A stretch of 64,000 nt of DNA from Paenibacillus sp. YPG26. Lineage in GTDB: Bacteria > Bacillota > Bacilli > Paenibacillales > Paenibacillaceae. How positions within the stretch are numbered: the stretch's first letter is position 1; the number at the start of each line of letters is the position of its first letter. Shown in pieces: positions 9,159 to 18,616 of the stretch. The stretch lies in assembly GCF_023704175.1 (NCBI RefSeq), contig NZ_CP084530.1, forward strand, positions 2,192,001 to 2,256,000. The letters run 5' to 3'. Made by a program: the position numbers and the translations under genes. The notes below the pieces were generated by a model. It searched no databases. It saw only the letters and a program-made list of their open reading frames with translations, and was not told the DNA's origin.

Positions 9159-9986
9159 TTGTCCAAGAACATTCTGGAAGTCTCTAACCTGCAAATATTG
9201 GATAGCCTGACCGGCAAGAAGCTGGTTCATGACAGCACCTTCCAGCTTGCACATGGCAGCTGCCTAGGCATTGTCGGGGAGAGCGGCAGCGGCAAGTCCC
9301 TGACCTGCAGAGCCATATCAAGATTGAACAAGGCCGGTCTTCGCCAATCCGGCGGCATTCGGCTTGGAGAAGTTCAACTAGCTGAACTGTCCGAGAGAGA
9401 AATGAGGAATATAAGAGGACGGCAGATCTGCATGATCGTGCAAAATGGGATGCGGGCCTTTGATCCCTCCTCTGTCATAGGTGTCCATCTTCGAGAAACG
9501 CTAACCAGGCATTTCGGCTGGAGCCGGGCAGAGATCATTACCCGAATGAAAGCGTCCATGGAGAGCGTGATGCTGAAGGACCCGATCTCGGTGATGAACA
9601 GTTACCCGCACCAGCTGTCAGGTGGCATGCTGCAGCGGGTGATGATCGCGCTGGCCCTTGTAATGGAGCCGGATGTGATCATCGCTGATGAACCGACCAC
9701 GGCTCTTGATACCCTTTCACAGTTCGAGGTCATCGAACAGTTCGTTCAGTTGCGGGCAAGGATAGGCAGCTCGGTGATCTTCGTCACTCACGATCTGGGT
9801 ATTGTCAGAAAAATTGCGGATGAGGTGATAGTCATGAAGGACGGTATCATTGTGGAGCAGGGACCAACTCATGATATATTCGCTAGACCGAAGCATGAAT
9901 ATACCCGCTGCCTGGTATCGACCAGAGCCGCGCTGAATCAGCACTTCAAGGAGATCATGGGAGGTGTGAGCCATACTGATTGTTGA
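9159..9986 (+). CDS. cntD: CntD-like ABC ATPase
   Basis: One of two nucleotide-binding subunits powering metallophore import, OppD/NikD type, 275 residues. Walker A is GESGSGKS (about residues 38-45), the signature LSGGMLQR, Walker B VIIADEP, and the switch histidine is in VTHD. The start is TTG at 9159, supported by AAGGAGGTGAT in the end of cntC. The C-terminal peptide-transporter extension with the Cys cluster of OppD proteins is short here. It overlaps the likely start of cntF. Confidence 0.92.
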   Translation: MSKNILEVSNLQILDSLTGKKLVHDSTFQLAHGSCLGIVGESGSGKSLTCRAISRLNKAGLRQSGGIRLGEVQLAELSEREMRNIRGRQICMIVQNGMRAFDPSSVIGVHLRETLTRHFGWSRAEIITRMKASMESVMLKDPISVMNSYPHQLSGGMLQRVMIALALVMEPDVIIADEPTTALDTLSQFEVIEQFVQLRARIGSSVIFVTHDLGIVRKIADEVIVMKDGIIVEQGPTHDIFARPKHEYTRCLVSTRAALNQHFKEIMGGVSHTDC

Positions 9987-10716
9987 GCATGTTGACAAGT
10001 CATATAAAAAAGGCGGCCTGTGGTCCAGGAATCACCAGCGGGTATTGACCAACATCAGCTTCAACTGGAAGCCGGGTGAGTGTCTTGGTATTATCGGTGA
10101 GAGCGGGAGCGGCAAATCCACTTTAGGTCGGCTGCTGCTCGGGATTGACAAGCCGGATCAAGGCCGTATTGCATGGCAAGACAGGCATGTTGGTGAACGT
10201 GGAACAAGACTTGGAAGTCTCAGCGCTGTCTTTCAGGATTATACCTCCTCTATCAATCCGTTCTATACCGTGGAACAAGCCATAGCAGAGCCATTAAAGC
10301 TGCTTAAAGTGAACCCTGGAGAGTGTCAGGCCAAGGTTGAGCAGCTGCTGCACCAGGTCGGCTTAAATTCCTCTTACCGAACTAGATATCCCCATGAGTT
10401 ATCCGGCGGGGAAGCCCAGCGGGTATGTATTGCCAGAGCCCTCTCGACAGAGCCGCGATGTATTCTACTAGATGAGGCGATCAGTTCCCTGGATGGATCT
10501 GTTCAGATTCAAATCCTCGAGCTATTAAAAAGCTTGAGAGTGCTGTATAACATGGGTTATATCTTCATCACCCACGATATACAGGCCGCTGCTTATATTT
10601 GCGACAGAATAATGATCCTTAAAGACGGCCAGATCGAAGAAATAGTGCGCACTCAGCAACTGAACGACGCTCAGTCCCCTTACACGAGGAAACTGCTGCA
10701 AATGATCATTGCTTAA
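9976..10716 (+). CDS. cntF: CntF-like ABC ATPase with a non-standard start codon
   Basis: Second ATPase of the importer, OppF/NikE type. Walker A is [10 protein letters not shown], the signature LSGGEAQR, Walker B CILLDEA, switch His in ITHD. ABC homology clearly begins upstream of the first TTG in frame (10045): the frame reads [15 protein letters not shown] before it. Between the upstream stop at 9967 and 10045 there is no ATG, GTG or TTG in frame. CTG at 9976 lies nine bases after GGGAGGTG and gives M-IVEHV, a normal ABC N-terminus; ATA 9973 or ATT 9979 are alternatives. The protein would have 246 residues and overlap cntD by 11 bp. Confidence 0.85.
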   Translation: MIVEHVDKSYKKGGLWSRNHQRVLTNISFNWKPGECLGIIGESGSGKSTLGRLLLGIDKPDQGRIAWQDRHVGERGTRLGSLSAVFQDYTSSINPFYTVEQAIAEPLKLLKVNPGECQAKVEQLLHQVGLNSSYRTRYPHELSGGEAQRVCIARALSTEPRCILLDEAISSLDGSVQIQILELLKSLRVLYNMGYIFITHDIQAAAYICDRIMILKDGQIEEIVRTQQLNDAQSPYTRKLLQMIIA

Positions 10717-10740
10717 AGGGCATTAACGAAAGGAGTCACC

Positions 10741-11931
10741 ATGTTGAAAGGAGCGCTGTCTTGGGCTTATCTAAGGTTATATCTATTAACGCTGCTATAC
10801 TTCAGCGCTAATTCCATACTCGGTGTCATCATTCCTCTGAAGGGTGATTCGCTGGGAGCCACCAATACAACAATCGGGTTGATCATGGGAGCGTATTTGG
10901 CAACAACGATGTTGTGCAGGCCCTGGGCAGGTCTTCTCATTCATAGATACGGACCCATCAAGGTGCTTCGCTTTATACTTGTGATTAACGGCCTGGCTCT
11001 TATTATGTATTCTTTTACCGGATTGGGTGGTTATTTTGCTGCCCGCATGCTGCAGGGAATATGCACAGCTTTTTTCTCCATGGCTTTGCAGCTCGGGATT
11101 ATCGACTCGCTGCCCGACAGTGACCGTTCCCAAGGCATTTCGATGTATTCACTATGTGCTTCCATGCCAGGGGTTATTGGTCCCCTGCTGGCGGTGGGGA
11201 TATGGCAGAACGGAGATATGCAGATCTTCACGGCGGCAATGATTACGATTGCGATCCTGACAGGAGGCGTGGGTTATAGTGCCAGGATGGGTCCTGGTGG
11301 AACTGCCCCTGCGAAAGCTTCGGAGACACAAGGAATGACCGGGTTATCCATGCTGAAGACTTTCGGACAATTAGTCACCAACCCGCATTTATTCAAGTGC
11401 AGTGTCCTCATGCTAACCGCTTCTCTTGTGTTTGGAGCGGCCACAACCTTCATTCCTTTATATGCTGCGCAGGTTACAGGCGGCAGTGCGGCAGTCTATC
11501 TGATGCTGCAGGCGGGTACCGTGGTTGTGGCACGATTTGTCTTTAGAAAAAAGGTACCTTCAGACGGACGATGGCACCCGGGATTTATGCTCGCCATCAT
11601 GCTCATTCTGGCTTCGGCGGCGCAATCGGTCAGCTATGCATCAACAGGCGGAGCCATATTCTTCTATGTAGGCGCAGTTCTGATGGGAACAGCACAGGCA
11701 CTCCTCTACCCTACGTTAACCACGTATCTGACCTTTGTTCTAACGCCATCAACCCGCAATGTGCTTCTTGGATTGTTCATTGCAACGGCTGATTTAGGTG
11801 TATCGCTAGGAAGCATGCTGATGGGCCCGCTTGCGGACCTCACCTCGTATTCGGTTATGTATACGTTTTGTGCGGCTTTGGGTTTGTCGATGACTCTTGT
11901 TGCATACAACCGCCGGCGCTCTTTAATCTGA
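10741..11931 (+). CDS. cntE: CntE-like MFS exporter of the metallophore
   Basis: Major facilitator of 396 residues with 12 predicted membrane segments. In S. aureus CntE secretes staphylopine, and this gene holds the same last position in the operon. GAAAGGAG precedes the start (ATG 10741), 24 bp after cntF. The loop motif after helix 2 (GLLIHRYGPIKVLR) is of MFS type. Export of the opine is inferred from position and family rather than from a unique motif. Confidence 0.87.
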   Translation: MLKGALSWAYLRLYLLTLLYFSANSILGVIIPLKGDSLGATNTTIGLIMGAYLATTMLCRPWAGLLIHRYGPIKVLRFILVINGLALIMYSFTGLGGYFAARMLQGICTAFFSMALQLGIIDSLPDSDRSQGISMYSLCASMPGVIGPLLAVGIWQNGDMQIFTAAMITIAILTGGVGYSARMGPGGTAPAKASETQGMTGLSMLKTFGQLVTNPHLFKCSVLMLTASLVFGAATTFIPLYAAQVTGGSAAVYLMLQAGTVVVARFVFRKKVPSDGRWHPGFMLAIMLILASAAQSVSYASTGGAIFFYVGAVLMGTAQALLYPTLTTYLTFVLTPSTRNVLLGLFIATADLGVSLGSMLMGPLADLTSYSVMYTFCAALGLSMTLVAYNRRRSLI

Positions 11932-11943
11932 ATGATCATACAA

Positions 11944-11978
11944 GAGCAGGAGCCCGCAATAATTGCTGGCTCCTGCTC
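11944..11978 (+). terminator. Hairpin at the end of the cnt operon
   Basis: GAGCAGGAGCC and GGCTCCTGCTC form a perfect 11-bp stem with a 13-base loop, 12 bp after the cntE stop. The T-rich tail is poor (CTGTTATGATC), so it may act as a weak terminator or a 3' stabiliser. Confidence 0.65.
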
Positions 11979-12038
11979 CTGTTATGATCTGTATAAAGTT
12001 CGACTCTACGAGTCTAATCGAAATCCTCCCGGGTCACA

Positions 12039-12290
12039 CTAATCTCTGGGATATTCAACATTCATGATGTCCATGAAGGGAACCTTGGTCAACGCTTCAT
12101 TCTGCATAACATGCACCTTTCCCGTACGGGAATCCATCAGGACAATTTGTCCCCTTACCGTCTCTTCCCAGCCCCACACGGTTAAGACAATCTCCGATTT
12201 CTCCTGGAAAGCTTCAGTTAGCTGATTTCCTAATTCCTCCAACACAAACTCATCACGGGTTGGCCTCTTGGCAACCTTTGCTTTAGCCAT
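12039..12290 (-). CDS. YolD-like family protein
   Basis: An 83-residue cytoplasmic protein of the YolD-like family, small proteins of Bacillaceae and Paenibacillaceae, often next to Y-family DNA polymerases or alone. The family-type core is visible as VWGWEETVRGQIVLMD and the ending FMDIMNVEY. The start is ATG at 12290, five bases after GGAGG; the frame opens at an upstream TTG that is part of the ribosome site itself. No polymerase gene is adjacent, so no role can be assigned from context. Confidence 0.75.
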   Translation of the reverse strand: MAKAKVAKRPTRDEFVLEELGNQLTEAFQEKSEIVLTVWGWEETVRGQIVLMDSRTGKVHVMQNEALTKVPFMDIMNVEYPRD

Positions 12291-12429
12291 TATATCCTCC
12301 AAATGTATAGTTAATTAAATAGATCTGATCCTTATTCTATTATACTTCTCTCTCTACTAAAAAAGGAACCTCTCTGCCAGTTCTCCCCAATGGGTATCCA
12401 TCTCGTTATCTCACCCATTTATAAGAAAA

Positions 12430-12465
12430 GGCTGACTTCCCGGTTCAACACCAGGGAAATCAGCC
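12430..12465 (-). terminator. Terminator of the cysJI operon
   Basis: On the minus strand GGCTGATTTCCC and GGGAAGTCAGCC pair over 12 bp with one G-U pair, followed by TTTTCTTAT. It lies 25 bp after the cysI stop. Confidence 0.8.
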
Positions 12466-12489
12466 TCTTTAATCTAAATTATTTTTATC

Positions 12490-14211
12490 CTAAGCGTGGA
12501 ACTGCTGTCCGTCCAGAACCTCTGGAACATAACCGGCACGGATCACAAAGTCGCCAAGATGCTCTCCGATATTGCGCTCTTTGGCATACCGGGCAAAAAT
12601 CTGCTTAAGGGAATCCAGAATTTCGGTCTCGCCGATATTCTCCTTGTACAGCTTGTTCAATCTGCTGCCCGTGAAGCTGCCTCCCAAATACATATTGTAT
12701 TTACCAGGCGCTTTACCGATAAATGCCAGCTCTGCAAGCGCAGGTCTTGCACATCCATTCGGACAACCGGTCATCCGGATAACAATCTCTTCGTTCTGTA
12801 GTCCATGCTCAGCCAGAATCGGATCAATCTTATCCATCAAGGCTGGCAGATAACGCTCCGATTCGGCCATTGCCAGGCCGCAGGTTGGTAGTGCTACGCA
12901 GGCCATAGAATTTCTCCGCAGCGCGCTGTAATGATTCCCGTCAGTCAGACTGTATTCCTTGATCAAAGCTTCAATCTTCTTCTTATGCTGCTTGGCTACG
13001 TTCGAAATAATCAGGTTCTGGTTCGGTGTGAGACGGAACTCCCCGGTATGGACTTTGGCGATTTCGCGAAGCCCCGTCATCAGCGGATACCCTTCCTCAT
13101 CCTGAACACGTCCATTCTGGATGAACAAGGTGAAGTGCCATTTGCCATTGCTGCCTTTCACCCAGCCATAACGATCACCATTATGGTCAAAATGGTAAGG
13201 CCTTGCTTCGGCCAGTTCCCAGCCAAGACGTGCAGTTAGTTCCTGCTTGAACCAGTCCAGGCCTCTGTCATCAATTGTATATTTGAACCGGGCGTGCTTG
13301 CGAACAGACCGGTCCCCGTAGTCTCTCTGAATAGTGACTGTCTTCTCAGCTACGTCAATCATCTGCTCTGGGGTGCAGAAGCCGATAACCTTGGACACCT
13401 GCGGATATGTCTTCGGATCTCCGTGGGTCATGCCCATTCCGCCGCCTACCGAGACATTAAATCCTTGCAGCTGGCCATCCTCAACAATTGCAATAAGTCC
13501 CAGGTCTTGAGAGAACACATCCACATCATTGTTAGGCGGAATAGCAATACCGATCTTGAACTTCCGAGGCAGATAGACATGACCATAGATCGGCTCCTGT
13601 TCTTCCCCTTCCCGGCTGTCTACAACCTTCTCCCCATCCAGCCAGATTTCATGATAAGCGCGTGAGCGCGGATCCAGATGGTCACTTACTTTGCTCGCCC
13701 AATCATACACCTCCGAATGAATCTCAGACTGATGAGGATTCGGGTTGCACATCACGTTCCGGTTCACGTCACCGCAGGCGGCAAGCGTGCTGAGCATGGA
13801 TTCATTCACTTCGCGAATGGTATTCTTCAGATTCCATTTCAATACACCATGTAGCTGGAAGGATTGACGGGTAGTCAGACGAATCGTGCCGCTGGAGTAT
13901 TTCTTGGCTACCCGGTCCATCATCAGCCACTGCTCAGGTGTAACTACGCCGCCAGCAGCACGCACGCGGAGCATGAATTGGTAAGCTGGCTCAAGCTTCT
14001 GCTTCGCACGTTCATTCCGAAGATCACGGTCATCCTGCATGTAGCTTCCGTGGTGCTTCATCAATCGGTTATCATCTTCAGGGATTGACCCCGTCAATGG
14101 ATCTTGAAGTGTCTCTTCCAGGCTCCCGCGCAAATAGTTGCTTCTGCGCTTGATCTCTTCCACATCACTGTGCGGAGCACTGTTTGGAGACAACAAATTA
14201 TTCTCGGACAT
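12490..14211 (-). CDS. cysI: Sulfite reductase hemoprotein beta subunit
   Basis: CysI reduces sulfite to sulfide with siroheme and a [4Fe-4S] cluster, receiving electrons from CysJ. It has 573 residues, the normal length, with two nitrite/sulfite reductase ferredoxin-like repeats. The four cluster cysteines are present in the C-terminal third: CVALPTC (CX5C) and GCPNGC (CX3C). I chose ATG 14211 because GAGGAG lies nine bases before it; the frame opens 21 bp earlier without support. It follows cysJ by 38 bp in the assimilatory cysJI operon. Confidence 0.95.
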   Translation of the reverse strand: MSENNLLSPNSAPHSDVEEIKRRSNYLRGSLEETLQDPLTGSIPEDDNRLMKHHGSYMQDDRDLRNERAKQKLEPAYQFMLRVRAAGGVVTPEQWLMMDRVAKKYSSGTIRLTTRQSFQLHGVLKWNLKNTIREVNESMLSTLAACGDVNRNVMCNPNPHQSEIHSEVYDWASKVSDHLDPRSRAYHEIWLDGEKVVDSREGEEQEPIYGHVYLPRKFKIGIAIPPNNDVDVFSQDLGLIAIVEDGQLQGFNVSVGGGMGMTHGDPKTYPQVSKVIGFCTPEQMIDVAEKTVTIQRDYGDRSVRKHARFKYTIDDRGLDWFKQELTARLGWELAEARPYHFDHNGDRYGWVKGSNGKWHFTLFIQNGRVQDEEGYPLMTGLREIAKVHTGEFRLTPNQNLIISNVAKQHKKKIEALIKEYSLTDGNHYSALRRNSMACVALPTCGLAMAESERYLPALMDKIDPILAEHGLQNEEIVIRMTGCPNGCARPALAELAFIGKAPGKYNMYLGGSFTGSRLNKLYKENIGETEILDSLKQIFARYAKERNIGEHLGDFVIRAGYVPEVLDGQQFHA

Positions 14212-14249
14212 CGCTGATTTCTCCTCTCGCAATCGTTGGTCTGCCCTTA

Positions 14250-16088
14250 TTAATAGACATCCCGCTGATAACGTTTCTGCTGTTGCATTTGTGTCAAATA
14301 GTCTGCTGCTTCCTCCGGGCTGAGGCCGCCTTCTTGCTGGAGAATAGAAGCCAGTGCCGCATGAACATCATGAGCCATCTTCTTCTCGTCTCCGCACACA
14401 TAGACCGCGGCGCCTTCCTGCAGCCATTGATACAGTTCCTTGCTCTTCTCCAGCATTCGGTGCTGGACGTATACTTTCTGATCGGTATCCCGGGAAAAGG
14501 CAACATCCATACGGGTCAGCACGCCATCTTTGAGCCAGCGCTGCCATTCAACCTGGTATAGGAAGTCCGTCGAGAAATGCTGATCGCCATAGAACAACCA
14601 GCTCTTGCCTTCAGCTCCGGTCTCTTCTCTCTCACCAAGGAAGGCACGGAATGGGGCAACGCCCGTACCGGGACCAATCATAATAATAGGAGTGTCGCTG
14701 CTGTCAGGCAGCTTAAAGTTCGGATTACTCTGTATAAACACTGGCAGGGTGTCACCAGCCTCTACCCGCTCGGCAAGCTGTACGGAGCACACGCCATAAC
14801 GCTCTCTGCCCTGATTCTCATATCGTACAGTACGTACAGTGAGATGTACTTCATCCGGGTTCGCTTTCAAGCTGCTCGCAATTGAGTACAAGCGGGCTGG
14901 AATTTTGCGCAGAAGAGCTGTGAAGGAACGTGCGGACACGCCTTTCAGATTGAAATCCTGTACCAGGTCAAGCAGATCATGTCCTGCAAGATAAGCTCTT
15001 AGCTCTGTCTCATGTCCAGCACTTAAAAGGTTCGTCAATTCCGGATTTGAAGTAAGCTCCGCAACTTGCGTTAACAGGGGTTTGGTCAGCACGGTAATCT
15101 CGTAATAACGGAGCAATGCTTCTCGGAGAGTCTGTTCTTCTCCATTCTTGCCCACAGGGACAAGCTCTTCCGCATTCCATGCAAAAGCTTCGATAAGCTC
15201 ATCCACAAGCCGTGGGTGGTTCTCAGGATATATTCCCAGGCTGTCACCTGGTTCATATTGTAGATTGGAGCCTTCAAGAGAGAGCTCGATGTGGCGAGTC
15301 TCCCGATCTGATCCACGGCCGTTCAAATTCAAATTCTCAAGGACCTCAGCGTGAAAAGGATTCGTTCTGGAGTATTCCGATTCGCCTTCAGCGGATACGG
15401 CAGTCTGGCTTGTTATTCCTGCTGGCTGAGCAGATGAACCCTCATTTAATGAGGCAAGAACTTGTGTCATCCACTCAGCTGCCGCCTCATCAAAGTCCAC
15501 ATCACAATCCACACGGGGAGTCAGCGGCTTGCCTCCGAGCTCTTCAAGACGCTTGTCGAAGTCCTTGCCTGTCTGACAGAAGAATTCGTACGAAGTATCG
15601 CCAAGAGCAAGAATGGAATATCGAAGACCATCCAGCTTAGGCGCTCTCTTACTATGAAGGAATTCATAGAAAGGAATCGCATTATCCGGCGGCTCACCTT
15701 CACCATGGGTGCTCACTACGATCAGGAGATTCTCAACCTTCTTGAGGTTGTTAGACTTATAACTTCCCATATCAGAGACCGTCACCTGGAATCCGTTCTC
15801 TTCCAGCTGCTTGGTCAATTTCTTCGCCAGCCGGTCACTGTTGCCTGTCTGGGATCCAAAGAGAACGGTGACCTCTTTGGAGATTGAGGGTGCAGTCTCG
15901 GTCAGCGTTGCAAGCGGAGCATTAGCAGGCGCAGAAGCTGTTGCTGCTGCAGCCGAAGCCGTACCAAGCGATGCTGCGATATAACCACCTAGCCAAATCC
16001 GCTGCGTATCCGTTAGTGTAGGCAGAAGACGATTGAGCAGATCAGCCTGCTCTTGATTAAAAGGACTGTTCGTTACCTGGAGTTCCAA
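14250..16088 (-). CDS. cysJ: Sulfite reductase flavoprotein alpha subunit
   Basis: NADPH-dependent diflavin reductase that feeds electrons to CysI. About 612 residues: an N-terminal linker helix, a flavodoxin-like FMN domain ([15 protein letters not shown] near residue 77), an FAD-binding ferredoxin-reductase domain (RLYSIASS) and a C-terminal NADPH domain ([13 protein letters not shown]). The TTG at 16088 is chosen since it yields a start ([10 protein letters not shown]) of the type usual in Bacillus CysJ, with GAGGTGG just upstream; TTG 16091 is the next choice. First gene of the cysJI operon. Confidence 0.93.
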   Translation of the reverse strand: MELQVTNSPFNQEQADLLNRLLPTLTDTQRIWLGGYIAASLGTASAAAATASAPANAPLATLTETAPSISKEVTVLFGSQTGNSDRLAKKLTKQLEENGFQVTVSDMGSYKSNNLKKVENLLIVVSTHGEGEPPDNAIPFYEFLHSKRAPKLDGLRYSILALGDTSYEFFCQTGKDFDKRLEELGGKPLTPRVDCDVDFDEAAAEWMTQVLASLNEGSSAQPAGITSQTAVSAEGESEYSRTNPFHAEVLENLNLNGRGSDRETRHIELSLEGSNLQYEPGDSLGIYPENHPRLVDELIEAFAWNAEELVPVGKNGEEQTLREALLRYYEITVLTKPLLTQVAELTSNPELTNLLSAGHETELRAYLAGHDLLDLVQDFNLKGVSARSFTALLRKIPARLYSIASSLKANPDEVHLTVRTVRYENQGRERYGVCSVQLAERVEAGDTLPVFIQSNPNFKLPDSSDTPIIMIGPGTGVAPFRAFLGEREETGAEGKSWLFYGDQHFSTDFLYQVEWQRWLKDGVLTRMDVAFSRDTDQKVYVQHRMLEKSKELYQWLQEGAAVYVCGDEKKMAHDVHAALASILQQEGGLSPEEAADYLTQMQQQKRYQRDVY

Positions 16089-16162
16089 CAAAATCCACCT
16101 CACGTAGCATTCTAAGATTTAATTCCTAGCAATATGATCAACTTAATAAATCTACTTACTAG

Positions 16163-16215
16163 AACCTAACACACAAGGGATTTCCGGTCAATTTGAATGA
16201 ATTTATAGGATTCAT
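16163..16215 (-). promoter_or_regulatory. Candidate cysJI promoter with upstream inverted repeat
   Basis: Minus-strand TTGACC (16186-16191) and a weak TAGGTT (16163-16168) are 17 bp apart. Just upstream of the -35 lies the perfect inverted repeat ATGAAT-N7-ATTCAT (16197-16215), of the T-N11-A form bound by LysR-type activators. In Bacillus subtilis the cysJI operon is activated by the LysR-type CysL; binding of such a protein here is inference. Confidence 0.4.
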
Positions 16216-16263
16216 TAGTTAATCTGATAAAGTGAATTTAACGAACAAAACGGAGCGAAAATA

Positions 16264-16298
16264 ATCGAAGCAAGCGATGTAAGACCGCTTGCTTCGAT
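16264..16298 (-). terminator. Terminator of the stalk-domain protein gene
   Basis: ATCGAAGCAAGC and GCTTGCTTCGAT form a perfect 12-bp stem with an 11-base loop, followed on the minus strand by ATTATTTT. It lies 39 bp beyond the stop at 16337. Confidence 0.8.
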
Positions 16299-16336
16299 TC
16301 CATCCTCAATATGTCATTTCACTAATTAGAGTTATC

Positions 16337-17590
16337 TTACTCATAAGAATCATTTAGAACATCCATATCAAGGCTCACCGCATCATCTGGAATAATGCGC
16401 CAGCTTCCTTCCGGAAGCTTGATTGCCTTAATAAGGTTGTACACTCTAAGTTCCATTCCACTTTCCGGTAACCGAAAGTTCTGAACCAAGTAGATCGTTG
16501 CGGAATTATTAGCATAAGCAGCGATAGACATACTTTCTGCTATAATTTCAAAATCACTCAGCCCAAATGTAGCAAACAGACTTTTCTTAACATCCTTGAT
16601 CGTTGTTGAATCCGTATTTAAGGTACTTAGTGCCGCTTCAACGTCCTTTTCATTCATAGCTTTGATAAAGGTATCAAACAGTGCATGAATAGCGGTTTTA
16701 TCAGCTTCAGGTACTTCGGCTTCCTTCTTCAACACTTCCTTGAAATTTGCATATTCTGTATGCTCTGATTCAAGGTAACCAAAAGTCCATTTGTAATTCT
16801 TGTCAAGCTCCATATAAATACCGAGATGTTCGATCCGGTCAAGAAGCTCGCCAGGTCCCTTAGGGATAGATAATTCTACATTGAACTTTTGCTCTGAAGG
16901 GTAATAATCAGGGTCAGAAGAAAGATTGTCTATGGAGGAATAGCCCGCGTATTTAGTAAGCAGAGAAGGATCCTCTATTACTCTTTCATAGAACTCACTA
17001 TCCGATTCCTTATTAATAAGAGATAAATATGTTTTAGAATCTCCATCTTTTATGGCTTTTAACATTTTTTTGACTAGGGCAGTCATTTCTCTCAAATCTG
17101 CTTTGAGAGGTGGGCCATAGGTTGATTTGTGCACCTTCACCATTCTGCCTGCTTGATCCCACTCTGCCTCCAGTCCTGTGGCTTCATTGAGAAATTCAAG
17201 GTCCACAAATGTGCTGGACGCGCCTATAATGACATAAGGATTCTTAGAATCGTTAGGGAAAGCTTGGCCATTCAAATTCGCCTTGCCTGACTTCATATCA
17301 ATCTTGATGGTCTTGTCTTCAGATACAGCCGAGAAAATCTTCTTCTTGCTATCATAACTCAGTGTGTAATCTAATGTTTTGAGAATACTGCGAAGTTCCA
17401 CGAACACACGGCCATGACGTATAATTGGAGAGGAACTTGGGCGGACTTCCTTGTTGTGGACATAGACACGGATAGGTTTGGCTGCTGGTGTAGAGGCGGC
17501 AGCTGCAGTGTTCAAGTTCAGTATAGGAGTAGCACTCAACCCTAAACTGAGTACAGTAAGTAATATGCATTTCATCATCTTCGACTTCAT
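16337..17590 (-). CDS. Secreted copper-amine-oxidase N-terminal (stalk) domain protein
   Basis: A 417-residue exported protein. Signal peptide at residues 1-32 (basic start, hydrophobic core, end AAAAS). Residues 40-155 form a copper amine oxidase N-terminal-like domain (IRVYVHNKEVRPSS, then VFVELRSILKTLDY), a non-catalytic module common in Paenibacillus cell-surface proteins. The remainder has no recognised enzyme motif and may be an NTF2-like or substrate-binding region. ATG 17590 has TAGGAG upstream. It is a single-gene unit with its own terminator; role unknown. Confidence 0.8.
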   Translation of the reverse strand: MKSKMMKCILLTVLSLGLSATPILNLNTAAAASTPAAKPIRVYVHNKEVRPSSSPIIRHGRVFVELRSILKTLDYTLSYDSKKKIFSAVSEDKTIKIDMKSGKANLNGQAFPNDSKNPYVIIGASSTFVDLEFLNEATGLEAEWDQAGRMVKVHKSTYGPPLKADLREMTALVKKMLKAIKDGDSKTYLSLINKESDSEFYERVIEDPSLLTKYAGYSSIDNLSSDPDYYPSEQKFNVELSIPKGPGELLDRIEHLGIYMELDKNYKWTFGYLESEHTEYANFKEVLKKEAEVPEADKTAIHALFDTFIKAMNEKDVEAALSTLNTDSTTIKDVKKSLFATFGLSDFEIIAESMSIAAYANNSATIYLVQNFRLPESGMELRVYNLIKAIKLPEGSWRIIPDDAVSLDMDVLNDSYE

Positions 17591-17737
17591 CTTATCGCTC
17601 CTAATATGTGATTTGATTATCCTTTCTTAATATTATTCTAGGAAAAATTACCCATATCCCTTATCTTACTGTGACCCTGCTTAAGATAGCAATGACTTTT
17701 TTTATCGAACAATAGTCCTCCCTTCAATCCAGAGAAC

Positions 17738-18358
17738 TCATTGTTCAGATGAGATCTTCCACAAATAGATCGAGGCCACTGAACCTAAAGGAGAATAGGC
17801 CAACCGATACGTGTCGAATTGCTCCCTGCTTAGTGATGAAAGGTTGTACAACCTCATCATACCGCGGCGAATAGCCAGGTCCCCCCAGCTGACCACATCC
17901 GGCCGCCCCATGGCATGGATCAGCAGCATTTCAGCCGTCCATCTGCCAACCCCAGGCAAGATAGTAAGCTTACGAATGACCTGTTCATCCGGCAATTGAT
18001 GCAGTTCTTCAAGGTCAAACTCTCTTTCGGCTATCATTTGCGCAATACGATGGATGTTCACTGCTTTCTTCATTGTCATCCCACACTCTTGGATCTGATC
18101 AGCACTCTGATTCGCTAGCGACCGAGCGGATATATCTTCGAAGTGCTGCAGCATTCGCCCCCATATGGTTGCCGCTGCTTTGACGGAGACAAGCTGACCC
18201 ACCATGGCATGGATGAGCGCAGTGAATAGATCCGGAATCATAACTCGTTCGACTTTCCCGTATTGGTCTATTGCTGCTCCCAATCTTTTATCCGCTTTCC
18301 TTAGCTGATCCATTTCCTTTTGTCCATATTCAAAAACGCTATATTCTACGTTACTCAT
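17738..18358 (-). CDS. AlkA-type DNA-3-methyladenine glycosylase
   Basis: Base-excision repair enzyme of the HhH-GPD superfamily that removes alkylated purines. At 206 residues it is a short form consisting of the HhH-GPD core only. The helix-hairpin-helix and the catalytic Asp are visible in LPGVGRWTAEM and VSWGDLAIRRGM. The iron-sulfur cluster of EndoIII/MutY is absent, which supports the alkyl-base type. ATG 18358 follows GAGGGAGAGGAGG closely. It lies alone, divergent from the amino-acid permease gene. Confidence 0.85.
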   Translation of the reverse strand: MSNVEYSVFEYGQKEMDQLRKADKRLGAAIDQYGKVERVMIPDLFTALIHAMVGQLVSVKAAATIWGRMLQHFEDISARSLANQSADQIQECGMTMKKAVNIHRIAQMIAEREFDLEELHQLPDEQVIRKLTILPGVGRWTAEMLLIHAMGRPDVVSWGDLAIRRGMMRLYNLSSLSREQFDTYRLAYSPLGSVASIYLWKISSEQ

Positions 18359-18564
18359 CCTCCTCTCCCTCGCTGCAGTATTGCATTCTCCAGCACAATA
18401 GTAACTCTTGCTCTAATTATAGCCCAATAATAATTGGAAGAATATTCAATACGCTTCAACATTCAAACTAATTGTGGAAGATGAATGGTTACCTCATGCT
18501 AAGGGAATGCTCAATATGGTTTCGTGATTAAATATATTTCATGCCATTAAGTTTTGGTATATGA

Positions 18565-18581
18565 TGTACAAGTTAGTTACA
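18565..18581 (+). promoter_or_regulatory. Near-match GlnR/TnrA box upstream of the permease
   Basis: TGTAC-N7-TTACA matches the TGTNA-N7-TNACA consensus at all but one position. It overlaps the end of a TATGAT hexamer (18560-18565), so a bound repressor would cover the start site. The mismatch and the weak -35 keep this tentative. Confidence 0.35.
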
Positions 18582-18616
18582 AAGACTTATGTTCATAACA
18601 TCTAGGAGGACTGAAC

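Noticed and set aside
10045-10716. TTG 10045 as start of cntF
   Set aside because: It would remove the first beta-strand of the ABC domain, whose homology continues upstream in the same frame.
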